Made by a program: the position numbers and the translations under genes
Part shown: piece after piece, positions 53,183 through 63,843 of the stretch
Layout: each line of letters opens with the position of its first letter
How positions within the stretch are numbered: the stretch's first letter is position 1
Origin: Gnetum montanum
Taxonomy: Eukaryota; Streptophyta; Gnetopsida; Gnetales; Gnetaceae
Length of the DNA stretch: 64,000 nt
Assembly: GCA_015680685.1 (NCBI GenBank)
Contig: MNCI01003938.1
Coordinates: forward strand, 192,110 to 256,109
Reading direction: 5' to 3'
Notes under the pieces: generated by a model
Databases searched by the model: none
Seen by the model: the letters and a program-made list of their open reading frames with translations, nothing else
What the model was told of the DNA's origin: nothing

Positions 53183-53446
53183 CTACGTTAAAGGATCTCC
53201 TTGGCGTAATTCCCTTTGAGGGGAGGAAAACCCTGAACAGTTTCCATTTATTTCAAATGAATGAGCACATGACTTTTGAATTTGAATACAAAGTTCAATG
53301 AATTTCGGATGAAGGCCTTTTCGAAGTATGATCTCTCTTAGTGTCTTCCAAGAAACTCTATCACAAGCCTTGGCTATGTCAAGCTTGAGACACATACCTA
53401 GGAAATTCTCCCACTTCAACAAATGCATAATTTCTTGAAATAACAT
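53183..53446 (-). pseudogene. LINE-C reverse transcriptase part
   Basis: L-K-L-D-I-A-K-A-C-D-R-V-S-W matches motif A (x-K-x-D-x-x-K-A-[YF]-D-x-V-x-W). F-I-E-L-C-I-Q, F-E-I-N-G, R-E-L-R-Q-G-D-P-L then match motif B of L1 RT. The frame ends right after D-P-L. I do not find the F-A-D-D block downstream, so that part of RT appears deleted. Confidence 0.8.
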
Positions 53447-53499
53447 GATCTAGTCTTGTATGGACCTACCTTTAATGAAACTCGTTTGTTGAGATCCAA

Positions 53500-55085
53500 C
53501 TAGGATTGGCATTAGAGGCTATAACTTGGCCACCAAAATCTTGGTAAACATGCAGAGGAGAGTGCTACATACCCCAATCAGGTGAAAGTGTTTAGGCCTT
53601 GTGGGATTATCCACTTTTGAAATTAGAACAAAATCCTAGAGCAATTAACCCCATGCCTCACTTGTCCCCATTGTAGCATTAGATTAAAGGCATCCAACAA
53701 ATTATCCCCAACTATGTTGAAAAATATTCTGAAAAACTCCATTGGCCATTCGCCTGGTCTAGGGGCTCTATTGGAATGCATAGATCAAAAGGCCTGGGAA
53801 ATTTCTTGCTTAGTGATGAGAGCCAGTAAACTCCTATTTTGCAAGGGCATTACTACCTTGTTAATGTGGACAAAAATAAGGGATGCATCTCCCCTTGACC
53901 AAATTTTAGCTCAATACTCTTGCAGGGTAGCAACCACATCATGGTCATTAGTAATCATCTAGTCCCTGTGCTTAAGGCCATGGATCTTTTTTGTTGCTTT
54001 GTAGGCCTTAGCAATTGCAAAGAAAAATCTTGTATTGTGATAATCGTCCCATAACCACTTCGTATAGTTGCACTCCTTCTAGTACTATTTCTCTTCCATC
54101 AACAACTGTTGCAGCTCTAGAAGAACCTCATGTTCTTCCTATTCTAGAGATTGTCGTTGTTATTGGAGCTCCTAAATCCCACACAACTTAATCAATAGCT
54201 CTTCTTTGTATTCTGTAAATGCATATTTCTCACCTTTTTGTTGGTTCCTTATTTGCTACTTCAAGGTGGACAATGCTTGTTTAAGGAAATCTCTAGGATT
54301 CATACGATTCAGACATTGTCTCCAAATATCATAAACCAAGTTCACCAAGCAAGGTTTGGTTAGCCACGCTCTTTCCAATTTGAACGATCGTGACCCCAAG
54401 GAAATAGTTTTGTAGAGGAAGTAGAGCAAGAGCCTGTGATAAGAGGCCCTTCTTTCTAACCCTTGCACCCATATCTCTTGCTTTAGCAACAAAGAAAAAT
54501 TGACCGACATCCTATCAATTTAAGACATGATGTAGTCCTTTCCCTTTCTTCTATTACTCTAAGTAAAATAACAACCCATGAGCTGTAGATCCACCATATC
54601 AAAATCTTTAAGGTACTCAAATGCTTCTTAACTACCAGGTGGGGGAGTAGAATTATTTCCAGTCTTTTCCCAGGCAACACATCCTTTGGTTAAAGTCCCT
54701 AATGATCATCCAAGTAGACTTGTTTGGGATCTTTAGCGCAATCCTACATAGTTTTGTCAAGCGTGCTTCAGGATCATGTGGTCCTTAGAATTTTGTCACC
54801 CAAATATTTTAGTCAGCTAAGAAAATTGAAATGCCCCATCTTGAAGCTTCAAGCAACTGCATAGTAACCCAAGAAAGAATGGCTAAGGCCCTCAACTTCC
54901 CAATAGAATCGACAAACGCCATCTACCACCTAGCTCATTCCAAAATCTATTTCTATGCCCCTACTAGTTTGGTCTCTTGTAGGCACACAAAATCCACTTT
55001 ACAACAATAAACTAATTCCTTCAAGGTATTTCTTTTGTAGAGGGTACCTTTGTTGCAACCAAAAAAATTGATTTTTGGAAAATCG
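53500..55085 (-). pseudogene. LINE-C ORF2 endonuclease and linker part
   Basis: Near 55070-55000 the frame gives G-T-L-Y-K-R-N-T-L-K-E-L and D-F-V-C-L-Q-E-T-K, the latter being the intact catalytic Q-E-T-K motif. The rest down to the RT at 53446 is broken into short frames (54680-54483, 54510-54256) typical of decayed L1 ORF2. Confidence 0.7.
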
Positions 55086-55275
55086 ATGGATCTGGCATAG
55101 CAACCTCAACCTTGAATCCTTAGGGCCTTCGAAAAAATGAGATTTGAGGTGCCCTAGATAGTTTGGAAGATCACCCAAGGACTTACGAAATGCAAAATGG
55201 TGGATTGAGAAAATAAAATGCAAAAATTACAGATTTGTAAAACGGAAAGAAGATGTAGAATGCACACAAAAAAAT

Positions 55276-56601
55276 TGAAACTTTAAAAATTTATTAAAAT
55301 AATAAGGAATGAGTTTTAGAAATGTGTACAAGAAATGCCTGTGAGAGAGAGTAAAGGGGGTTCACTAGGGTTTAAAGCCTATTGAAGCTGATGTGATCTG
55401 CTCCATGATCCAGATGCTAAGCCACTCCTGATGCTTTCAAACCTCCTTTGTTGTAACTTCAAATATGCAATTTGGGTTACTGTTGGAGGATGAGAAAAGT
55501 GAAATTTGACTGCAAGATTACTCTACGCTAGGGGTTGGGAAGTCTTAGAAATGTAGCGTAGACACTAAAAATTCACAAATCTTAGGGGGTTTTTAAAGGC
55601 TATAATGGTTCCACACTGGGGCTTAGGAGAATGCAACCATGGGAGATTGCAAGGGCTCTTGAATGCTTAAAAATGCCTAAGTGTGGAAATGCCAAAAGTC
55701 CCAAATTGCCAAAGTCTGGAACAAATACCAAAGGTATGTAATTACAAAAGTGTGGAACTTGTAAATGGTATTTAAGGCTGGTTTTTATAGGTTTTAGGCC
55801 ATGAATGGTGTTGTAAAATGTCTATGATGCTATAATTTGTCTGCACAATCACTACAAATTGGTTATCAGATTGTTGAAAATTTCTACCTTGTACAAGTGA
55901 GATGGGTGCCCAAATTTGAGGAGTAACTATATATAGTAAGTGCCTTCTCCCCATGACAATTTCATTTACTATAAATAGTAATGGGGGCATGCCTTCTATG
56001 CTGGAGATGAATCTTCCATGTTGACGCTTCTGCCATGCTTGCTAAAGTGGCTAGTCAACATTGGAGTGCATGGAGTGTTGAGGTTTGGCTTTTGTGGCTC
56101 ACGTTGGGGGCATGTAGTTTTCATGCTGTGGGTGAAGCTTCCATGGTGGGGAAAACTTCTATGCTAAGGGGGAAGGCTTCCACGCTATGCATGTAGTCTC
56201 CAAATTGGGGGTGGGGGGATGGAGGAGTTTCCATGTTCAAGAGAAAACCCCTAGTCCTCCACCCTGAGGGTAGGTGGGATTTATCCCTTGTAGATGCTTC
56301 TAGTGTAGAAAAGTGTATACCTCTAATAAAATCCATCAAATTTCCATTTTTGGCATTCCAAAAGGCAATTTTGACCCTTCCAAGCCCAAAAATAGACACT
56401 TGGTGATTCTTTTTTCACTTGGGGAATGAGGCTTTGACTACTTATGAGGCATTTTTCAGCTCCAAAAGTATGGAATATGTTAGATTTTCACTCATGGATT
56501 ACAATCTTCACATTTACAATAAAGTTTTACCTTAGGTTTCATAGGGTGAAAGCTACATGATGAAAATTGGTTATAACATGCAAATTCTTGTGGTGTTTCA
56601 A
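55276..56601 (-). repeat. Tat element 3' LTR (1326 bp)
   Basis: On the plus strand it runs from TGAAAC (55276) to GTTTCA (56601), giving 6-base inverted ends. Its right edge is defined by comparison with the copy ending at 402 and by a polypurine tract just outside. TATATATAG on the minus strand near 55937-55929 could be the promoter TATA box. The region 55985-56250 is full of TCCATG-type words (TTCCATGTTGACG, CTTCCATGGTGGGG, TTTCCATGTTCAAG), similar to the core of the tandem array at 61.1-63.5 kb. The left edge rests only on the inverted ends. Confidence 0.7.
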
Positions 56602-56616
56602 TGGCCCCTTTTGTTG
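56602..56616 (-). promoter_or_regulatory. Tat element polypurine tract
   Basis: On the minus strand AACAAAAGGGGCCAT lies directly before the LTR start TGAAACACC. It is absent from the flank of the LTR copy at 1-402, as expected for internal sequence. Confidence 0.75.
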
Positions 56617-56849
56617 GTGTCTAGAGGATAGACCCAAAAGACATCAACAAAGAATACAAAACACCATTGTAGGTCCATCATCATCATTCCCTCTCTGCAC
56701 TTGATCCAGTCTTGCTAAATGATGTTGAAGATTTCCTGTGATGATGGGATAAGGCTATGATAATGGTTATAGCAGATTGTGGTGCTAGTTTTAAGGTCTT
56801 GACAGGTCGTATCACTAGTTTTAGGCCCTAGCGAGCCATTGAAAGCAGG

Positions 56850-57708
56850 CTCGCTTGTTGATGATTGTTGGCTACATGTAGTATGGATTTAGATAGGAAT
56901 GATTAACTAGATTAGCTAGCTCATTCCCATCCATGTCAACTATCCTAAATGCACTGTTCATGTAGGCTCTGGTGACAAGGAAGGATCCTTCCTAGTTGGT
57001 TGAGAATTTGTCCACATGCTCGTAGACAACTTTGAAGACTAGGTCACCTTCCTTTATCTTACACCTAGTCAAGTTATGGTGATGCTGCCACTTCTACTTC
57101 TCTTGATAGTGTTCAATGTGAACAAGTGCTTGCATATGTTGCTCCTCCATCAAGTCTAGGGTTGTTGTCTGCAACTCTTTGTTCTGCTCATTATTGATGA
57201 AGTCGATCAAGGCTACTTGAAGTGAAGGCACCTATAATTCAAGAGGTAAAATAGCTTCAGAACCATAAACTAGGCTATAAGGCGTCACATCAGTTGTTAT
57301 GCAATAAGTTGTTCTATATGTCCATAGTGCATGGATGAGTCGCTCATACCATTTGTGCTTGCTATTTTTGAGCATCTTCATGAGCAAGTTGATGATGGCC
57401 TTGTTGCTTGCTTCTCCTTGTTCATTAGCTTAAGGGTAATAAGATAACAAGAAAGAATGTTTAATGCCTAGGTTGTGATAGAAATCTTTTGTTTTATGGC
57501 TACTAAATTGTGATCTATTTTCGGTAACTATGATCATGGGTATGCCAAAATAGGCTACAATGTTGTCTAGAATAAACTTGCATAGTTGGTCAAATGTAGT
57601 CTTCCTCAGGGGAATAGCCTTAACCCACTTAGTAAAGTATTCAATTGCGATGATGATGAAGTTATGCCTTACGAAAGACTTAGGCATTATAGGTTCAATA
57701 ATATCCAA
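56850..57708 (-). pseudogene. pol: Tat integrase
   Basis: The core begins M-D-I-I-E-P-I-M-P-K-S (first catalytic Asp). It continues A-I-E-Y-F-T-K-W-V-K-A, I-I-V-T-E-N-R-S-Q-F (second Asp now Glu) and, just past a stop, E-A-S-N-K-A-I-I-N (catalytic Glu). The C-terminal part has W-Y-E-R-L-I-H-A-L-W-T-Y-R-T, T-P-Y-S-L-V-Y-G-S-E-A-I-L-P-L-E and K-E-G-D-L-V, standard for Tat integrases. Few stops, no obvious frameshift. Confidence 0.87.
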
Positions 57709-58268
57709 TCCCCATCATTGAAATGGCCAAGTGATCTGAGTTGTATGCAACTCAATTGGTGATATGTGTATCAGGTTACTATGTCATTGGCATGTGTCAC
57801 ATCGCTTAACCTTTTGCATGTAGTCACTTTCCATATGGGGCTAGTAGTAACCTAACTATCTAATGTTAGCATTCATGGCTCTAGGTCCGATATGTCCTTC
57901 ACAAACACCCTTATGAACCTCCTCTAGGACTGTCCTGGCTTTGGTTTTACCCAGGCACTTTAGGAGTATGTCATCATAGGATCATTGACATAATGTGTTA
58001 TCACCTACGATGAAATACTGGTTCAATCATTTGTGTACAACATTCTTTTGAACAGTAGTCAAGCCTTGTAAGGCCTCATCATGCATAAGTTAAAATTTGA
58101 TATCATTGTACCACTCCTTGACAGGAGCAGTATGAATGACAGCCACAAAGGTATCCTTAGTGTTTTGCACGATGGGGATAACGTAGTCCATGGTTAAGGT
58201 GGAAACCTACTAAACACATCTAGCATAACACTAAGGGCTAGTGTTGTAATTGCGTTGACTATGACATT

Positions 58269-58625
58269 CTATTTTTGGGATATATGTTGGATATCAATGT
58301 CTGTGAATTTTTGTAACAATTGCTTTCCTAGGTCATAATATGGTTGTAAGTATTTTGCTTTACATGCATAGACCTTAGTTACTTGGTTAACCACAAGTTG
58401 TGAATTGCCTTTGATCATTAAGTATCTAATTCCTAGGTCGCAAGCTACCATCATTCCTTTGATTAAACCCTCGTAGTTCACTGTGTTGTTTATGCATGGA
58501 AACTTAAAACGATAGGTGAAGGATTGGATTTCACCAGAAGGGAATGTTATGATGGTAGTGGCATTGGCCCCATGGGCAATTGAAGCTTTGTCAAAGTGCA
58601 TGATCACCTCATAACCCTCAGGCAC
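58269..58625 (-). pseudogene. pol: Tat additional (archaeal-type) RNase H domain
   Basis: Open for 118 codons. H-F-D-K-A-S-I-A-H-G-A-N-A corresponds to [YF]-x-D-G-A-S-x-x-x-G-A-G-A (first Asp present, Gly lost). N-N-T-V-N-Y-E-G-L-I-K-G-M corresponds to N-N-x-A-E-Y-E-A-L-I-x-G-L with the catalytic Glu. I-K-G-N-S-Q-L-V-V-N-Q-V corresponds to G-D-S-Q-L-V-x-N-Q-[VI], with Asp changed to Asn. This second RNase H is specific to the Tat lineage. Confidence 0.87.
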
Positions 58626-58880
58626 TTGCCAAACAATGTTAATGTGTTCATTAGAGAACTTAGGATCTATGGTTGCTTGGTCATCAATAGGTGAAACTAT
58701 GAGTTGAACAACTATAGCTTGACCTTTTGTTGAGGATTGAGAGATGTAATGAAGATCAAACGCTGTGGTTATGGCTTTTCATTGGGCTATATGGCTACTT
58801 TTGTAGATGTTGGTTATTATGACTCTGAGCATGTTATCTTTGCAAATGACGTTGACTTGGCTTCTGAAGAGGTAGTGTCT

Positions 58881-59351
58881 TCACTTCTTCAATGAGAAGA
58901 CTAGTGCTAGACAATACTTCTCCACTTTAGTGTATTGGGTGTCATGGGAAACTAATGCATGGCTAAGATAGTACATAGGAATCTTTGCTCTATCATTGTG
59001 TTTTTGATGAAGTAGAGAGGCAATGGATATGTCAGGGATGACAAGGTAGATGTAGAATGGTTTACCCTCTTGTAGAGGATATACTATCGATAGTTGTGCC
59101 AACTCTTGCTTAAGGTTTTCAAAGGCCTATCGGCATTGAGCCGTCCTCTCATAGTGAACCCCTTTCTTAAGCAAGTGTTGCATGAGTTGTAATTTATCTA
59201 TAAGCCTAGTGATAAACCTATGAATAAACTGTAATCTACCTTGTAATTCTCGAAGCTCCTTAAGATTGGTAGGCATTGAGAATTTGGATATGGCCTTAAC
59301 CTTATCAGGATTGACACGTATCCTCGCTTCAGACACTACAAAGCTAAGCAT
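58881..59351 (-). pseudogene. pol: Tat RT thumb/connection and first RNase H
   Basis: From 59351: R-I-R-V-N-P-D-K-V-K-A-I, L-K-E-L-R-E-L-Q-G-R-L, F-I-H-R-F-I, the connection after the palm. A frame change near 59125 leads to P-F-Y-I-Y-L-V-I-P-D-I-S-I-A-S-L-L and P-M-Y-Y-L-S-H-A-L, Y-T-K-V-E-K-Y-C-L-A-L-V, the L-A-V-[ST]-x-x-A-x-x-A-V-L...Y-Y-x-S-x-A-L...E-K-x-x-L-A-L-V block of Tat RNase H. Confidence 0.85.
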
Positions 59352-59414
59352 ATTACTAGTCTTGACATCAAAGACACATTTCTTAGGGTTGAGCCTAAGC
59401 TCGTACTTGAAGTA

Positions 59415-60360
59415 TCATTTATGCACAAGATTTAGGTCATTAGCATGGTCATTGATAACTTTGGACTTAACAACTATATCGTCTATGTAATTGTTGAGCA
59501 AACATAACATGTAATTTTTGAGCAAACCTAACATGTAATTGTTGAAGATATACGTCATGACTCGTTGATAGGTTGCTCTTGCATTCTTAAGATCAAAGGA
59601 CATCATGGTATAGTAAAAGATACTCAAAGGTGTCATGAATGGCATGCTAAGTTGATGCTCTAGGTTGATCCTAATCTAATTGTACCCCAAGAACCGATCC
59701 ATAAAGGATAACAAGGCATGTCCAGCCATGGTATCAATAAGTTGATCAATACTTGGTAAAGGGAAGTCATCCTTGATGGTCACTTTGTTGAGGTCTTGGA
59801 AATCGATGCAAATATGGATATTCCTATTTTTCTTAGGAACTACCACTATGCTGGACATCCATTCTATGTAATTGACAACCCTAATGAAATTGGCTTGTTA
59901 GAGCTTTGAGATCTCACAAACTACCAAGGCCAAATCAGGTCTAATCTTGCACACTTTTTACTCAACTAGTCAAATCCTAGGGTCTAGTATGATGTGTTGG
60001 ACTAAGCATGGACCTAGGCTTGACATATCTTCATATAACTAGGCAAAGACTTTAATGTTATCTTGTAAGACCTTGGTGATGTCTTGAGCATATTGAGGTT
60101 CTAGTGAGGAACTTATTTTAAGGGTTTTCTCCTCAACAGTGTGTGTTGTGATAGGAACCTCAACTAGAGAGTCTTCGATTATATCACTTGCCTCTAAGTC
60201 AAGGGTTTTGACTAGGTTTTTAGGTCATTCTAGAGGTTTCTCTATCAAGGCTATGGGGTCAACAAGAGTCTTAGGCTCAAAATCTAGGCAATCAGGGTTG
60301 ATCTACCATTCTACATCACTGTGAGACCCACTTAGGCTCAAAGCTAGACTGATCTACTCC
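59415..60360 (-). pseudogene. pol: Tat reverse transcriptase palm and upstream region
   Basis: 59858-59676: W-M-S-S-I-V-V-V-P-K-K-N, C-I-D-F-Q-D-L-N-K-V-T-I-K-D-D-F-P-L-P, L-L-S-F-M-D-R-F-L-G-Y-N, where motif A Asp is retained. 59645-59415: S-F-D-L-K-N-A-R-A-T-Y-Q-R, then N-Y-I-D-D-I-V-V-K-S, so the Y-[IV]-D-D active site is intact. A 33-bp local duplication (C-L-L-N-N-Y / L-L-K-N-Y, about 59495-59540) precedes it. The stretch 60360-59860 carries the linker before RT with several stops at CGA, CAA and TGG positions. No protease is recognisable. Confidence 0.85.
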
Positions 60361-60399
60361 CAGGTACTTTGGTCCTATATGTCAACCATAAGCACATTA

Positions 60400-61080
60400 A
60401 GTGGCACCTGGGTAAAAATAAATAAATAATGCTTAAATGCTTAAATTATATAAATACATGATAATCTAATGCGAACAAGGTCATCCAAGGCTAGCAATAG
60501 GATAAAAACAAGCAAACAAAGTGCGATAAGGGTCAAATAAAGGTCACACCAAGGTCAAACAAAGAGGAAGTACGAGAAATAAGGTTGCAATTGGTCAACA
60601 AGGGTCACCATTTTGCTAGTTTTAGGCCTTCGAGGACCATGATGCCAGTTTAAGGCTATAGTAGGTCATGATGCTACTTTAAGGTCATAGTGGGCCATGG
60701 CCTCATGGTGTTAAACGATGTTTAGGGAAGGTCAAACCCCACCATTTGATACTAATCAAGGGCCAAACAAAGGCAAATAAAGCTATAATAAGAAAAATAA
60801 AGAGAATATAAGATTGCATAAAGGCCATAAGAAGGTCAACAAGGTTGACAATGCAACACCAAGCTAAAAACAAGTCAAATCGTCATGTAATAAAGCAAAA
60901 ATAAGCAAAATATGTTACATATGGTGAAATTTGGTTAATATAGGTAAGAAAGGATTAGATTTTGCTAGTTTTAGGCCTTAGCAGGTTGTGGTTTAGGGCT
61001 ACAAGGCTACTAGGTGAGTTTGGGCATTAGTTAGGGCTGTTTGGACATAAAAATTGAGAGTTTTGAAGTTTCCACACTAG
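60400..61080. other. AT-rich region upstream of the Tat pol
   Basis: No coding sequence is read in either strand. GCTAGTTTTAGGCCTT recurs at about 60615 and 60967, and a variant CTAGTTTTAGGCCCTAGC lies at the other end of the internal region near 56813. AAGGTCA, GGTCAAA and AACAAGGTC words are frequent. Confidence 0.5.
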
Positions 61081-61099
61081 GTGGCCCCTCCTTTCCCCC

Positions 61100-63480
61100 C
61101 CTCACCCCACCCCCCCCGCTCTCTATTTTCATGTTGGCCAGCATGGAAGAAGGGACCCTCAACATGGAAAGTAGGGAGAGTAGATTTTAGGGCATCAAAA
61201 AGGTCCAAAATTGAGGTCCTACGGCTTCCCTAAGGCAATGTAGGGCTAGATCTATCAAAATTGGATACTTCAAAGGTCTGTAAAGGTCAAAAACCAAAAT
61301 TTGAAGCCTTCCCTCCTATTTCCATGTTGGCTAGCATGGAAAGAGGGGGTTCAGTGTGGAGAATCAAAATAGGATCAAACAAGCTTAGATTAGTAGCTAG
61401 AGCCTAGATCTAGAAGTCATGCATCCTCTAGCTTTTTTTTGAGGTAGTTTGGTCAATTTTGGGTGTCAATACATGTTGAAATGATCCCCTCCCCTTCTTC
61501 CATGCTAAGCATAATATTCCCATCATGGAAGGACATGGGACACTTGTTCCATGGCTTTAGGGTGGGTTAAGAGCACATCGACTAGGATTCTAGGCCCTTA
61601 GGGCTATGGATCATGATTATGCAAGTTTCTAGTTGATTTTGGACATGTTTGAAGGTCATCCAAGAGTACCTAAGGTCTCATCCCCCTGTTTCCATGCTGG
61701 GGAAGTTACTTCAGCATGGAAGATATTCTTTGGGGNAGTGGGAATGGATTTTGGAGGTCAAAATGAAGTTAAATGAGCAAAATCTTAAGGCCATGAGGTC
61801 GTAGGATTTTCTGGCATAGATCTTTAGCTTTAGGGAGTGTCATGTTGCCACCAAAAGTGGAAAAGCGGATTTCCCCCTATTTCCATGTTGTCCAGTGTGG
61901 AGGGGATCCTTTCTAGCATGGATGGAGCAAGAATCCTAGATCTAGGTCAGTTTAAGTTGCAATCGATTATGCATGTCATGTCCTAAAGTCGCTAGGGTCA
62001 AAAACTAGGGTTTTAGGTGAAAACTTGGTAGTTTTAAGTATTCCTAATTGTTTTTTTGGACTTCCCCTCCTTTTTCCATGTTAGGGATGGGGTGGTCAAC
62101 ATGGAAGACTAGGGGGAAACAACTTTTTGATCATTTAGTATCAATTTTCTAAGGTTTGAAGACTTTAAAGGGTGAACACAAGGTTCTAAGATGCATTCAA
62201 GATCATTTGATGTTATTTTGAGGTGTTTATGAGTCCCAAATGAGTCTCCTCTTCAGTCTCCATGTTGGTCAACATGGAAGAGAGGGTCCCTAGTGTGAAA
62301 GAATCATAGATCTCAAATTTGGACCAATTTTGGCCTTAATCAATCATGCATGTGTTTTCCTAGGGATGTTGGGGTCAAGGATTAGGATTTAGGATCAAAA
62401 TTAGTTAGTTTGGTGGTTTCCTAAATGGATGTATGGACTTCTCACTTTTTTTTCACATTGGGAATGATATGCTCAATGTGGAAGATGGGGCAGACAACAT
62501 TTTGGTCATTTTCGGTTACTTTTGTAGGGTTTGAGGGCTCCAAAAGGTGTGAAACTAGTCTTAAGACTCATATAAGGTTGTAGGTTGTTTTCTTGAGGTG
62601 TTTAAAGGTCATTTTGGAGTCCCTCGAAAGTTCCCTCCTTTGTTCCATGCTAGCCAGTGTGGAAGAGAGGGCTCTTAGAGTGGAGGAACTAGGTGACCCT
62701 ACTTTTTGCTAAATTTCACTAGGTTTGGCTATGCATTAAAGTCTCCAAGGCTGCTAGTGTCAGTTAATGCTTGGTGCCAAACCTTGGTCATTTCAAGGGT
62801 TGTTATGTGATTTTTGATATCCCCCCATTCTATTTTTTCATGTTGGGGTTTCCATGCTTAGTGTGGAAGATTGGGGGAAAAGATTATTTGGCTATTCATG
62901 GTCAATATTGGCAAGTTTGATGGTCTTAGGATGTGCAAACAAGATTTCAGGATACACACAGGGCTTTTTGACATTCGTTTAAGGTTTCTAAAGGCTATTT
63001 TGGAGTTCCCCCAAAGTTCTCCCCTTTCTTCCATACTAGATACCATGGAAGAGATGGCTCCTAGTGTGGGACCAAGGAAATTTACTTTTTGCTGATTTTT
63101 GCCAACTTTGCCTATGCATGTATACCCATAGGGTTGTTGAAGTTGATTATTGATGGCTAGGGTGGAAATCTGGCCATTTTTAGGGCTATGAGAGGGTTTT
63201 TAGGCTTCCCCCTTTCCATCCATGTTGGGGGTAATATGCTCAACATGGATGGGATCCTCCTCAGTGTGGAGAATCCAGTGGAGGATGAGTTTGGATCATT
63301 TCATATGACTTTCGAGAGTCTAGTGGCTCCTGGAAGGGTTGGGTTGCTTGCAAAAGTCAAACTACATGCAAACTTCAATAGTTTTGGCTTTCCCTCTTTC
63401 ATCCACACTGAGACTAGAATACTCAGCATGGAGGAGGTCCTCCCTAGCATGGAAGAACTTTAGGGGGATTTATTTTTGTC
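61100..63480. repeat. Tandem array, about 190-bp units x 13, palindromic core
   Basis: The anchor (T)CCATG(T/C)T recurs at 61131, 61324, 61502, 61694, 61885, 62079, 62262, 62455, 62647, 62840, 63033, 63222 and 63405, with spacings of 178-194 bases. Two versions of the core exist. A is compact (TTGGCCAGCATGGAAGAG) and B longer (TTGGGNATGATATGCTCAACATGGAAGAT, in parts). From 61694 to 63222 they alternate B-A-B-A, giving a dimer near 385 bp. Version A is an imperfect palindrome, TCCATGTTGGCCAGCATGGA. Between cores, GGTCAAAA and TTAGGGTT-like words are shared weakly. Confidence 0.82.
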
Positions 63481-63544
63481 AACTTTTGACGTTCTAGTGG
63501 CTAAACTACCTTTCCTAACTTCATTGGTTTTTTGAAATTCTTGT

Positions 63545-63843
63545 AGGTATAGGTCCAATGATCAAGTCTTGATCATCAATGATCAAACCTTGGTAGTGGC
63601 TCAAACTACCTTAGATGTATTTACCAAGGGCCCTTGGATTAGAACTATTGTGTATGAACAATTAAGAGGAGATTTTGATGAATAGACTAGTAGATTTAAC
63701 CTTATCTACAAGAAGTGTGTGGATGAGAGGATGATACACAATTGGTGGGTCGTCTCTAAGAGCTTCTTGGATCAGACCCTAGCAAATAGTACCTTTGCTT
63801 AAACCACACCAAAGAAGAAGAAGAAAGGAAAACATAAAGGCTA
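63545..63843 (+). other. Unrecognised plus-strand frame with basic C-terminus
   Basis: After a TTCTTGTAG that could be a splice acceptor, one frame reads N-D-Q-V-L-I-I-N-D-Q-T-L-V-V-A-Q, then T-K-G-P-W-I-R-T-I-V-Y-E-Q-L, a stop (TAG), R-F-N-L-I-Y-K-K-C-V-D-E-R, N-W-W-V-V-S-K-S-F-L-D-Q-T-L-A, a stop (TAA), and a lysine-rich K-K-K-K-K-G-K-H-K-G end. It runs opposite to the Tat pol. The codon texture looks protein-like, but I know no family for it. Confidence 0.4.

Larger units (their letters stand above)
50585..55100 (-). mobile_element. LINE-C: minus-strand L1-type LINE
   Basis: It is read leftward. The ORF2 start lies near 55085-55060 (G-T-L-Y-K-R-N-T-L-K-E-L after a corrupted S-W-N-C-R-G), with RT at 53446-53183 and a C-terminal zinc-finger region around 52650-52450. 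Then an odd Gln/Glu-rich segment (51700-51080) and a 3' region follow. The 3' tip GGTCAGGCAATAGCATTAATAAAAAAG (50592-50618, in pieces) is typical of a LINE 3' UTR ending. ORF1 is not seen, because the right side adjoins a Tat LTR at 55276. Confidence 0.72.

Noticed and set aside
61100-63480. CRISPR array or centromeric satellite proper
   Set aside because: The units are 190 bp with divergence throughout and are too few for a centromere array. A transposon-borne tandem repeat fits best.
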